DNA from: Gammaproteobacteria bacterium | Lineage (GTDB): Bacteria; Pseudomonadota; Gammaproteobacteria; Eutrophobiales; Eutrophobiaceae | Reading direction: 5' to 3' | Assembly: GCA_004297165.1 (NCBI GenBank) | Contig: SCUJ01000006.1 | Span: 1,584,045-1,648,044 of the forward strand | DNA: 64,000 bases | Notes under the pieces: model-generated | The model's input: only the letters and a program-made list of their open reading frames with translations | What the model was told of the DNA's origin: nothing | The model's database searches: none | Program-made: the position numbers and the translations under genes | Shown: piece by piece, positions 40,980 through 50,442 of the stretch | Position numbering within the stretch: the stretch's first letter is position 1 | Layout of the letters: every line of letters begins with the position of its first letter

Positions 40980-41885
40980 TTATCTCGGCACCGGATCAGA
41001 GGACGGCCAGAAGCGCGCGGTCGATATCGGCAGGCCGCGGAAGAAGGCGCTGATCGCGTGGATCTCGCCGCCCCACACCTTGAAGGCCTCGAAGGTGACG
41101 AGCGCGTTGCCTTCGCCGTAGGAGGAGCCGGTGTGACCGAAGTTCATCCACAACAGCACGACGCCGTTTTCCTCGTCCACGGCCGCGACGCTGGCGATGA
41201 TGCCGGGATGCACCATGATATTCTGCGTGTACAGGCCGCAATCGGCGCGGCCGCAGCCCTCTCCCGCCGTGATCACGCCGTTTTCGACGCGGTAGGTCTC
41301 GGGGGCGAACGGCGTGCCGCCGTCGGTGAAATTGCCGACGCGCAGTCCCTCGGTATAGGTAAGCGCGGTCCGGATCATCGTCGCGCGCGACTGCCGCTTG
41401 CCCGCAGGGATCGGATCGTCCAGGCCCCGGATCGGTTTGCCGAGTTCCGTCGGCTGAAAGCGCGATCCGGGTGTGATGCGCTGCACGAGTGATTCGATGC
41501 CGGCGATCTTCCGGTCCCGCAGGTGGAGCACGATGGAATAGAGCGCCGGGTTCGCGCCTTCGAGCAACTGCACGTGGGCGGCGGCGATCTGCTTGCGCAC
41601 ATCCAGATAATCGTGCCGGAACGTGCCCTTGCCCGTCACCGTTTGCCACAGGCCCTCGCCTATCTTGAGCGCCTTCGAATCCTCGGTGACGCGGACGTCG
41701 TCCGCGAGCGGAAGCTTCGAGGGATCATGCGCCACGAGGGCATCGAGATAAGCCGTCAGCATCTCTGTCATGCAGTTCCGATCGCACTTTTCGGTCGCGG
41801 CGGATGCGCCGGACGAGCCCAACAGCAAAGCGAAACCAGATACGAGAAGAATCCCTATAGCCGTTTGTACCTTATGCTGCCACAT
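40980..41885 (-). CDS. Exported protein of unknown function
   Basis: Signal peptide TAIGILLVSGFALLLGSSGASA; 301 aa, no motif confidently recognised. Confidence 0.7.
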   Translation of the reverse strand: MWQHKVQTAIGILLVSGFALLLGSSGASAATEKCDRNCMTEMLTAYLDALVAHDPSKLPLADDVRVTEDSKALKIGEGLWQTVTGKGTFRHDYLDVRKQIAAAHVQLLEGANPALYSIVLHLRDRKIAGIESLVQRITPGSRFQPTELGKPIRGLDDPIPAGKRQSRATMIRTALTYTEGLRVGNFTDGGTPFAPETYRVENGVITAGEGCGRADCGLYTQNIMVHPGIIASVAAVDEENGVVLLWMNFGHTGSSYGEGNALVTFEAFKVWGGEIHAISAFFRGLPISTARFWPSSDPVPR

Positions 41886-42022
41886 GATGTGTCCTCCGGG
41901 TGGTCGTGCCTGATGGAGTGAACGATCGATTTCTATCGTTCAGCGGTGAAAGCCTTTTCGGTATTATAGGCGGCAACTCCTGGCCAGCAACCATCCGGAA
42001 TCATTCAAGGTCGATCACTCCC

Positions 42023-42973
42023 ATGCATATCGTCGTCACGGGCGCAAACGGCTTCATCGGCAGTCACCTGACCAAAGCCCTGCTCGAACGGGCGGAGCGG
42101 GACCCCGCGGCGTGGCCGCTGCAACGGCTGACGGCCGTCGATCTGTCGTTGAACCAACTGCCGGATCATTCGCTGCTGCGGCGCATCGAAGGCAGCTTCG
42201 CCGACGACGCGGCGTTGCAACGCGCGTTGACGCCGCCGGCCGATCTGGTATTCCACCTGGCCTCGGTGCCGAGCGGCCGCAGCGAAACCGATCCGGCGCT
42301 CGGCATGGCGGTCAACGTACAGGGGACGCTGCGCCTGCTCGATATGCTGAAGGCTCAAGGCAATGCGCCGACCGTCGTCTTCGCCAGCTCGATCGCGGTG
42401 TATGGCAAACCGCAGGCCCCACTGGTCACCGACGATACCCCGCCGCTGCCCACGCTGAGCTATGGCGCACACAAGGTGATCGGCGAGATATTGGTCAACG
42501 ACCATGTGCGGCGCGGCTGGATAAAGGGTTGTTCGTTGCGTTTACCGGGCATCGTCACGCGACCGCCGGAACCAAACGGCGCGGTATCGATCTTCCTCAG
42601 CGATCTGATCCGCGAACTGAGCCAGGGCCGCCCGTTCACCTGCCCCACATCAAGGGACGCGCACACCTGGCTGATGTCCATCGGCTGCTGCGTCGAGAAC
42701 CTGCTGCACGCCGCCCGCCAAACCTTCGGCGAGCGCCGGACCTTTCTGATCCCGCCGCTGCACGTGCATCTCGGCAGTCTGGTACAGGCCATCGGCGAAC
42801 AGTTTCAAATCCCAACCATCGACCGGTTGATCGCCTGGCAACCCGATCCCTGGGTGGAATTCAACTTCGGCAGCTATCCGCCGGTGCAATTGCCGCTCGC
42901 CGAGGCGCAGGGCTTTCAAGCCGACCGGGATTTGCGCAGTCTGGTGGCGGATTCGCTGGCGTCAGGGTATTAG
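42023..42973 (+). CDS. NAD-dependent epimerase/dehydratase (extended SDR)
   Basis: MHIVVTGANGFIGSHLTKALLE; LVFHLASVPSGRSETDP; YGAHKVIGE (YxxxK). Confidence 0.92.
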   Translation: MHIVVTGANGFIGSHLTKALLERAERDPAAWPLQRLTAVDLSLNQLPDHSLLRRIEGSFADDAALQRALTPPADLVFHLASVPSGRSETDPALGMAVNVQGTLRLLDMLKAQGNAPTVVFASSIAVYGKPQAPLVTDDTPPLPTLSYGAHKVIGEILVNDHVRRGWIKGCSLRLPGIVTRPPEPNGAVSIFLSDLIRELSQGRPFTCPTSRDAHTWLMSIGCCVENLLHAARQTFGERRTFLIPPLHVHLGSLVQAIGEQFQIPTIDRLIAWQPDPWVEFNFGSYPPVQLPLAEAQGFQADRDLRSLVADSLASGY

Positions 42974-43009
42974 GCGCCGGAGGTCCATCGCCCTCATCTT
43001 CCGTCCCAT

Positions 43010-43582
43010 TTATTTCACCTGATATACCTGGATCCGGATTGCGCCGAGCGCTGGCGGACCGTCGGTGGGAGCGGTTCCAGCCGGCGGGCGATCCATTTCC
43101 AGCGTGGCGATGAACGTACCGCGGGTCAGCCATTCGTGCGGGCCTTTCGGCGCCTCGAAGCGCGGGCGGAAGAAACTGCGCTCGCCGCCGGGACCGCCGA
43201 AGCCGCAACTGAACGATTCGTTGAGGATGTGGATCACCGCGCCGTCGCTCGCTTCGAGAAAGTAATCGGCGCTCAGCGTGCCGCAGCCGCCGGCATAACG
43301 AAGCTGAAAATCCCAGCCGCCCGGGATGACGCGCCCTTGCAGTTTGGGCCCGGCTATTGTTCCGCCAGTGATCGGGATGTACTGTCGGTGACCCAGCGCG
43401 GTCTCGCCCAGCACGGTGGCGGGCGCCAGCGTGACGCGCTCCTCAAAGACAAATTCCACCTTCGGGAACTGCTCGGGATCTGGCATCGCGCCAAGCTCGG
43501 CTGGCTCGCCCTGGGCGTGGACATCGAGCAGCGACGCTCCGAGTAACAAAGCGCTCATGCAACACAGGATGTGTGGATTCAT
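43010..43582 (-). CDS. DUF3237 domain protein with signal peptide
   Basis: Start at MNPHILCCMSALLLGASLLDVHAQ; FFRPRFEAPKGPHEWLTRGTFIATLE. Confidence 0.75.
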   Translation of the reverse strand: MNPHILCCMSALLLGASLLDVHAQGEPAELGAMPDPEQFPKVEFVFEERVTLAPATVLGETALGHRQYIPITGGTIAGPKLQGRVIPGGWDFQLRYAGGCGTLSADYFLEASDGAVIHILNESFSCGFGGPGGERSFFRPRFEAPKGPHEWLTRGTFIATLEMDRPPAGTAPTDGPPALGAIRIQVYQVK

Positions 43583-43759
43583 CGCATTTATTCCCCTATT
43601 TTTCGAAATATCTGACGCCAGTATATACCAGGCATTTTCAACATTAATCGACGGCATCGACCAATGAGTGCGCCTCATGCGCGCATTGCGACCGGCGGTT
43701 CACCGCCGTGCGGATCCGGGGTATTCTGCCCATCATTTAATAATATACGGAGATTGTTC

Positions 43760-45610
43760 ATGGCCTGTTCGCTCACGCGTCGTATCGGAATATCCACGCT
43801 TGCCGGATTAGTGATTCGCCTCGCCTTTGCGGCCGAGCCGGCGCCGCCGCCATCCGCACCCACCGGGGCCGACTGGGAGGGCTACAACAAGACGCTCGAA
43901 GGCCAGCGCTATTCGCCGCTCGATCAGATCACCGTCGCCAACGCGGGCGAATTACGGGAGGTCTGCCGCGTGCGGGTCGCGACGCGGGGCTCGTTTCAGT
44001 CGGGTCTCGTGGTCGTCGGCGACTCCTTATTCGCGACGACCAGCACTGGCACCTTCGCGATCGATCCGGTGACCTGCGAGATGATATGGCATCACGTCTA
44101 CCGGCGTGCCCAGCCGCCGGGCCTGCAGGGCAATCGCGGCGTGGCCTATCTGAATGGCCGCGTGTTTCGCGGCACCGATGACGCGCGGCTCATCGCACTG
44201 GATGCGGCGACCGGCCGGGAGGTTTGGACCAACGTGGTTGGCGATGCGAGCATCGGCGAATACGTGGTCGGCGCGCCGATCGCATGGAACGGGCTCGTCT
44301 TCGCCGGCATCGGCGGCAGCGAGTTCGGCATCCGCGGCCGGATCCTCGCCTTCGACGCGCTGACAGGGCGCGAGGTCTGGCGCTTTCACACGGTCCCGAC
44401 GGGCGATGCTGTCGGCGCGGACACCTGGGGCGATCGGAAATGGGCCGAACATGGCGGCGGCGGCACCTGGTCGACGATCACCATCGATCCGCGCACCGGC
44501 GAGCTGTTCGCGCCGATCGGCAATCCGGTGCCGGATTACGCGCCGCAGGATCGCGTCGGCGCGAATCTCTTCACGAACAGCGTGCTGGTGCTCGATGCGT
44601 TGAGCGGCGACTTGCGCTGGTGGTACCAGTTGCAGGCCAACGACGGTTTCGATCACGACCTTGCCGCGGCGCCCGTGTTGTTTCGCAACGCCAACCACGA
44701 AACAATGCTGGCCGCCGCCGGCAAGGACGGGCTGTTGCACATCGTCGATCGCGAGACGCACGCGGCGCGGTTCAAGGTCCCGGTCACAACCGTGGACGAT
44801 CCGCGCAAGGCCATGGCCTCGCGGGAAGGCGATCGCGTCTGCCCTGGCGCATTGGGCGGCGTGTTGTGGAACGGGCCGGCGTTCGATCCGAAGCGGTTTC
44901 TGCTCGTTACCCCGGCGATCGATCAATGCATGCTGATCAAATCCGAACCCGGCACAAATTACGTGGCGCGCGGGATCAACAACGGGGGGACTTATTCCAG
45001 TGAGGGCGTCCCGATGACGGGCTGGATCACCGCGGTCGATGCGACCACTGGTGAGGTGCACTGGAAGTATCGCTCCGAATCGCCGATGACCGGCGCGATC
45101 ACGGCGACGGCCGGCGGCGTGCTGCTGACCGGCGACAACGCCGGCAATTTCCTCGTCTTCGAAAGCGACACCGGCAAGGTGCTGAAACAGGAGAACACCG
45201 GCGGCGCGATCGCGGGCGGCGTCGTGACCTACGCGCGTGATGGCCGGCAATACGTCGCGTTCACCTCGGGCAACATCTCGCCGGCCGGCTTCGGCTCGGT
45301 CGGTCATCCGAGCGTGGTCGTGATGGCCTTGCCGGAACCCACGGCCGCGCCAGCCGCGGCTGATACGCCGGACGCCAAGCACGGCAAGGAATTGTACGGG
45401 CAGATCTGTGCGGGTTGTCACGGAACAGACGGCAACCGGATCGTGGACAAGCCATTACAAGCGGCGGCAGCCAGATTGAAGGTCGAGCAACTCGCCAAGA
45501 CCATCGCGAATCCCGCCGGGACGATGCCGAAGATCTTTCCCGCGGAACCGACAGCCGAGGACGAACGCGATATCCGGGATATCGCGGCGTATGTGGAAAG
45601 TGGGCTGTAG
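43760..45610 (+). CDS. PQQ-dependent quinohemoprotein dehydrogenase with c-type cytochrome domain
   Basis: Start at MACSLTRRIG; beta-propeller repeats such as LIALDAATGREVWTN; C-terminal heme motif CAGCHG. Confidence 0.92.
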   Translation: MACSLTRRIGISTLAGLVIRLAFAAEPAPPPSAPTGADWEGYNKTLEGQRYSPLDQITVANAGELREVCRVRVATRGSFQSGLVVVGDSLFATTSTGTFAIDPVTCEMIWHHVYRRAQPPGLQGNRGVAYLNGRVFRGTDDARLIALDAATGREVWTNVVGDASIGEYVVGAPIAWNGLVFAGIGGSEFGIRGRILAFDALTGREVWRFHTVPTGDAVGADTWGDRKWAEHGGGGTWSTITIDPRTGELFAPIGNPVPDYAPQDRVGANLFTNSVLVLDALSGDLRWWYQLQANDGFDHDLAAAPVLFRNANHETMLAAAGKDGLLHIVDRETHAARFKVPVTTVDDPRKAMASREGDRVCPGALGGVLWNGPAFDPKRFLLVTPAIDQCMLIKSEPGTNYVARGINNGGTYSSEGVPMTGWITAVDATTGEVHWKYRSESPMTGAITATAGGVLLTGDNAGNFLVFESDTGKVLKQENTGGAIAGGVVTYARDGRQYVAFTSGNISPAGFGSVGHPSVVVMALPEPTAAPAAADTPDAKHGKELYGQICAGCHGTDGNRIVDKPLQAAAARLKVEQLAKTIANPAGTMPKIFPAEPTAEDERDIRDIAAYVESGL

Positions 45611-45701
45611 CAAATCGACTTGTGCCACCGGTGGATTTTTTGCGTTAAGATCAGCCATCGCCAGTATTATTCCAACAACAACTTACTTTGGGGGACCCGT
45701 G

Positions 45702-47891
45702 ATGATTCATAACCGCCGCCTGGCTTTGAGCCTCCTGTTGCCTGCCTTAATCATGGTTGGCAGCGTAAATAATAATGTAACGGCCGCGCCCGAGGGGCCT
45801 GCGGCGAATGTCACCGCCGAGCGTCTGGTCAAGGCCGAGGCCGAGCCGGGGCAGTGGATGGCCTACGGCGGCACCTACTCGGAGCAGCGCTTCAGCGCGT
45901 TAAAACAGATCGACGCCGGCAACGCGGGCAAACTCGGCTTGCAGTGGTTCGCGGATTACGAGACCAATCAGAATCAGCACGGGTCGCCGCTGTATATCGA
46001 CGGCGTTATATATGTATCTACGTCGCGCAACGTGGTCCATGCCTTCGACGCCAAGACCGGCGAGCAAATCTGGAAGTACAACGCGATGATCCAGGGTGAG
46101 CGCCTGCGTTACAACCTCGGGATGGTGAATCGCGGCATCGCGGCCTGGAACGGCAAGATTTACATGGGCACGCTCGATGCGCGGCTGGTCGCGATCGACG
46201 CGAAGACCGGCAAGGAGGCCTGGTCCACCGACACCGTTCCGGCGAGCCTCGGCCTCGGCGATATGGGCGACCGCTACTCGATCACCATGGCCCCGCGCGT
46301 CGCCAAGGGCAAGGTGTTCATCGGCGGCTCCGGCGGCGAGTTCGGCGTGCGCGGCTGGATCGCGGCCTATGACGCGGAGACCGGCAAGGAGGCCTGGCGC
46401 TTCTGGACAGTGCCCGGCGATCCCGCGAAGGGCTTCGAGAATCCGAAGCTGGCGGATGCCGCAAAGACCTGGAATGGCGAGTGGTGGAAAAACGGCGGCG
46501 GCGGCACGGTGTGGGACGCGGCCGTTTACGATCCGGTCACCGACCTGCTCTATTTCGGCACGGGCAACGGCGCGCCGTGGAATGCCCGCGTCCGCGATGC
46601 GAAGATCGGCGACAACCTCTATACCGCCTCGATCGTCGCGGTCCGTCCGGACACCGGCGAGTACGTCTGGCATTACCAGGAGGTGCCGGGCGATGCGTGG
46701 GATTACGATGCGGTCAGCCCGATGCTGACGGCGGACCTCGCCTTCGGCGGCGAGCAGAAGCATGTCCTGTTGCAGCCCTCGAAGAACGGTTTCTTTTATG
46801 TGCTCGAGGCGGCGACCGGCAAACTGCTCAGCGCCGATCCCTTCACCGAGGTGAACTGGGCGACGGGCGTGGATTTGAAGACCGGCCGTCCGATTGAGGT
46901 GCCGGAGGCCCGTTACGAGAAAGAGCCCTGGAACCTCGCGCCTGGCGTTCAGGGGGGGCATAGCTGGCATCCCAACGCCTTCAGTCCCGACACGGGCCTC
47001 GTCTATATCCCGGCCTGGGAGGCTTACTTCACCATGGCCAACCCACCGGCGAACAGCCCGCCCGCGCTTGGGGGAGGGTTCAATCTCGGCATCGCGTTCG
47101 GTGCCCCGGTCGCGGCCGACAAGTTAAAGCCCTACGCGAGGCAAGGCGTCAGCGGACGCCTGAAGGCCTGGGATCCCGTCGCGCGCAAGGTCGTGTGGGA
47201 AACCGAGTCCTTCGCGAACGGCGGCCCGACCAGCGGTGTGCTCGCGACGGCGGGCAATCTCGTCTTCATGGGCAACGGTGGCGGCAAGATCCTGAACGCG
47301 TACGACGCGAAGAGCGGCGCCAAGGTCTGGAGCTTCGACGCGAAGACCGCGGTGTTCGCCGCGCCGATCACCTATGAACTGGACGGTGTGCAGTATGTCG
47401 CGGCCAGCGTCGGCGGCGCCGCGCAGGGCGGCTATTTCGCGCCGACCTACGCCCGCATGCTGGTGTTTGCGATCGGCGGCAAGGCCGTGCTGCCCGAACC
47501 CGCGCCCTACACACCACCGCCGCTCAATCCACCGCCATCGACCGCCTCGGCCGAGGTAATCACGCATGGCGGCGAGCTGTATTCGCAATTCTGCTCGGTG
47601 TGCCACGGCGCGAACGGCATGCAGGCCCGCACCAGCTTTCCAAACCTCACGGTCAGCCTGATGCTGCATTCCCAGGGGGGCTTCGATGCCGTGGTGTTGC
47701 AGGGAGTGCGCGCGGACAAGGGCATGGGGTCCTTCGCCAAGGACCTGAAGCCCGAGGATTCCGTCGCGGTGCGTGAATACCTGATCGAGCGCGCCAATGC
47801 CATGAAGGCGGGCGGCGGCCCCGGCGGTTTCGGACCTGGCGCCATGGCGCCACCGCCGCCGCGTCAGGAGACCGGACACGAGGACCGTTAG
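45702..47891 (+). CDS. PQQ-dependent dehydrogenase (quinohemoprotein alcohol dehydrogenase type)
   Basis: Start at MIHNRRLALSLLLPALIMVG; AYGGTYSEQRFSALKQI, GNGAPWNARVRD, C-terminal heme motif CSVCHG. Confidence 0.93.
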   Translation: MIHNRRLALSLLLPALIMVGSVNNNVTAAPEGPAANVTAERLVKAEAEPGQWMAYGGTYSEQRFSALKQIDAGNAGKLGLQWFADYETNQNQHGSPLYIDGVIYVSTSRNVVHAFDAKTGEQIWKYNAMIQGERLRYNLGMVNRGIAAWNGKIYMGTLDARLVAIDAKTGKEAWSTDTVPASLGLGDMGDRYSITMAPRVAKGKVFIGGSGGEFGVRGWIAAYDAETGKEAWRFWTVPGDPAKGFENPKLADAAKTWNGEWWKNGGGGTVWDAAVYDPVTDLLYFGTGNGAPWNARVRDAKIGDNLYTASIVAVRPDTGEYVWHYQEVPGDAWDYDAVSPMLTADLAFGGEQKHVLLQPSKNGFFYVLEAATGKLLSADPFTEVNWATGVDLKTGRPIEVPEARYEKEPWNLAPGVQGGHSWHPNAFSPDTGLVYIPAWEAYFTMANPPANSPPALGGGFNLGIAFGAPVAADKLKPYARQGVSGRLKAWDPVARKVVWETESFANGGPTSGVLATAGNLVFMGNGGGKILNAYDAKSGAKVWSFDAKTAVFAAPITYELDGVQYVAASVGGAAQGGYFAPTYARMLVFAIGGKAVLPEPAPYTPPPLNPPPSTASAEVITHGGELYSQFCSVCHGANGMQARTSFPNLTVSLMLHSQGGFDAVVLQGVRADKGMGSFAKDLKPEDSVAVREYLIERANAMKAGGGPGGFGPGAMAPPPPRQETGHEDR

Positions 47892-47907
47892 AGACAGTTA
47901 ACGGAAC

Positions 47908-48018
47908 CCGCGTGGGCACGAACGACGTGCCCACCCTACGGGGACTCGCCCCATTGCGGGAGAGGGGAATTGGGAAATCGCCACCCTCTCCCCTGCCCTC
48001 CCCCGTCAAGGGGGAGGG
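47908..48018. repeat. Intergenic palindromic repeats, copies of elements at 4969-4991 and 24663-24746
   Basis: GTGGGCAC-gaacgac-GTGCCCAC and CCCTCCCCCGTCAAGGGGGAGGG. Confidence 0.8.
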
Positions 48019-48044
48019 TGATTACACAGCCCAATATTCTTTTA

Positions 48045-48170
48045 CGGCGTGTACCAGATCGGCGAGGACCAGGCGCGTTCCTGAATAGTCGCCGGCTGCT
48101 CCGTCTCCGCGACATCGATCCCGAGCGCCACCGCGTTGTATAGCGCCATGCCGCGGCGTCGGGATCTCAG
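48045..48170 (-). pseudogene. Truncated 3'-end remnant of a DUF3604 gene
   Basis: High identity to the 3' end of the intact gene at 56526-56655; 1-nt insertion (CATGGCGCTATACAACGCGGTG vs CATACGCTATATGACGCGGTG); similarity ends near 48170. Confidence 0.8.
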
Positions 48171-48447
48171 GGGTCACGGCACGAGTGACCGAGGAGACAT
48201 ACTACGCTCCAGCCCGCCTGCAACAGATGTCCTTACTTGTTCAAATCCCTTCCTGCCTGCGTCGTTTTTTTACGGTATTTTTATGCTTCAGCCTGTATTC
48301 TTTTCAGCGGGTTTATGTCCGGATATCTAAACTTTCGCTCGTAACCGGAGGAACCTGATGAAGCCGGAGGTTCCGCCCCTCCCTGAAAAGTCCCGGAGGG
48401 ATGTATGCAGAGCTTCCCAAACCTTAAGAGTAAGCGTCGGAGGATTT

Positions 48448-48540
48448 ATGGATATCGTCTGGATCATGCTGATAGGCGCATACTTTCTTATGACCATTGG
48501 CCTCACGACCGCCTGCGACCGACTGCTGCGATGGAAGTAG
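48448..48540 (+). CDS. Small membrane protein upstream of kdpF (30 aa)
   Basis: MDIVWIMLIGAYFLMTIGLTTACDRLLRWK with GGAGG 5 nt upstream. Confidence 0.7.
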   Translation: MDIVWIMLIGAYFLMTIGLTTACDRLLRWK

Positions 48541-48544
48541 CAAG

Positions 48545-48634
48545 ATGAGCGTAATCCATATCATTGGCGCCGTAATCGCGGCGCTTCTTTTCGGTTACCT
48601 TGTTTACGCGCTCATCAAGGCGGAGAAGTTCTGA
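48545..48634 (+). CDS. kdpF: K+-transporting ATPase subunit KdpF (29 aa)
   Basis: MSVIHIIGAVIAALLFGYLVYALIKAEKF directly upstream of kdpA; too short for the ORF track. Confidence 0.85.
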   Translation: MSVIHIIGAVIAALLFGYLVYALIKAEKF

Positions 48635-48635
48635 T

Positions 48636-50432
48636 ATGACTACCCAATCCTGGTCCTTGCTTGGGATTTACCTCGCCGTCCTGTTTGCGGCCATCAAGCC
48701 GCTGGGCTTGTATATGGTCAAACTCATGGAAGCGCCGCGTTCACCGTCGCTTGCACGCTTGGAAAACGGCCTGTTTCGGCTGTGCGGCATCGAACGCGAG
48801 GAGATGAGTTGGCGCCAGTATGCGCTGGCGGTGCTGGTCTTCAGCCTCATGGGCTGCATTGCGGTGTACGCGTTGCAGCGCCTGCAATTGTGGCTGCCGC
48901 TCAACCCGCAACGGCTGCCTAACGTCACGCCGGACTCAAGCTTCAACACGGCAATCAGCTTTGTGACCAACACCAACTGGCAGGGGTATGGCGGCGAGAC
49001 CACCATGAGCCATCTCACCCAGATGCTGGGCCTGGGCACGCAGAATTTTGTCTCAGCCGCGGCTGGTATCGCGGTGGCGTTCGCCCTGATCCGCGGCTTC
49101 GCGCGCCACTCGGCGCAGACCATAGGCAACTTCTGGGCCGATTTGTACCGCGCCACGGCGTACCTGTTGCTGCCGCTCTCGTTTGTGCTGGCGCTGGCGT
49201 TGATCAGCCAGGGTGTGGTGCAAAACTTTTCCGCCCATCAGGAAGTCGTCACGCTGGAACCGACCATCTATGAAATTACCAGGGTTGACAACACCGGCCA
49301 GCCGGTGACCTACGCCAGGGGTGATGCGATCGTCGATGCGGTGAGCGTGACGGCGCAGACCCTGCCGATGGGTCCGGCCGCTTCGCAGATAGCCATCAAA
49401 CAACTGGGCACCAACGGCGGGGGCTTCTTCAACGTCAATTCCGCGCATCCCTACGAGAACCCGACAGCGCTGACCAATTTCCTGGAGGCGATGGCGATTT
49501 TGTTGATCCCGGCGGCATTGTGTTACACCTTCGGCAAAGCGGTGGGCGACACGCGCCAAGGCTGGGCGGTGCTGGCGGCGATGACGGTGATTTTCGTCGG
49601 CGCCGCGATTGCGACGATAAGCTTCGAACAGCAGGGCAATCCGAAGCTCACAGCGCTCGGCGCCGACCAGACGGCGGGCGCGCTGCAATCGGGCGGCAAC
49701 ATGGAAGGCAAGGAGACGCGCTACGGCATCGGCGCTTCGGCGTTGTGGGCGGTGGCGACAACCGCCGCCTCGAATGGCTCTGTCAATTCCATGCACGACT
49801 CCTTCACCCCGCTCGGCGGCCTGATTCCGATGTGGCTGATCCAACTCGGCGAAGTGGCGTTTGGCGGCGTCGGCTCGGGCCTGTACGGCATGCTGGCGTT
49901 CGCGCTGATGGCGATGTTCATCGCCGGGCTCATGATAGGCCGGACCCCTGAATATCTCGGCAAGAAGATCGAGGCGTTCGAAATGAAGATGGTCTCGATC
50001 GCGATCCTGATAACCCCGGCGCTGGCGCTGCTTGGCGCCGCGGTCGGGGTGATGGCGGCCGGCGGTCGGGCGACCATTTTCAACCCTGGTCCGCACGGAT
50101 TCTCGGAAGTGCTGTATGCATTCTCGTCCGCAGCGAACAACAACGGCAGCGCGTTCGCCGGCCTCGGCGCCAACACACCGTTCTACAACGGCTGGCTCGG
50201 TGCGGCCATGTGGTTCGGCCGTTTCGGCGTGATCGTCCCGGTGCTGGCGATTGCCGGGTCGCTCGCCGCCAAGAAAAAGCTGGCGGTTGGACCTGGCGCA
50301 ATGCCAACGCATGGACCGCTGTTCGTAACCCTGCTGGTCGGCACAGTGCTGCTGATAGGGGCGCTGACTTACATACCGGCGCTGGCCCTGGGGCCGATCG
50401 TCGAGCATCTGATCCTGTGGTCGATAAGCTAA
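48636..50432 (+). CDS. kdpA: K+-transporting ATPase subunit KdpA
   Basis: Start at [71 protein letters not shown]. Confidence 0.97.
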   Translation: MTTQSWSLLGIYLAVLFAAIKPLGLYMVKLMEAPRSPSLARLENGLFRLCGIEREEMSWRQYALAVLVFSLMGCIAVYALQRLQLWLPLNPQRLPNVTPDSSFNTAISFVTNTNWQGYGGETTMSHLTQMLGLGTQNFVSAAAGIAVAFALIRGFARHSAQTIGNFWADLYRATAYLLLPLSFVLALALISQGVVQNFSAHQEVVTLEPTIYEITRVDNTGQPVTYARGDAIVDAVSVTAQTLPMGPAASQIAIKQLGTNGGGFFNVNSAHPYENPTALTNFLEAMAILLIPAALCYTFGKAVGDTRQGWAVLAAMTVIFVGAAIATISFEQQGNPKLTALGADQTAGALQSGGNMEGKETRYGIGASALWAVATTAASNGSVNSMHDSFTPLGGLIPMWLIQLGEVAFGGVGSGLYGMLAFALMAMFIAGLMIGRTPEYLGKKIEAFEMKMVSIAILITPALALLGAAVGVMAAGGRATIFNPGPHGFSEVLYAFSSAANNNGSAFAGLGANTPFYNGWLGAAMWFGRFGVIVPVLAIAGSLAAKKKLAVGPGAMPTHGPLFVTLLVGTVLLIGALTYIPALALGPIVEHLILWSIS

Positions 50433-50442
50433 AGTTATTCTT

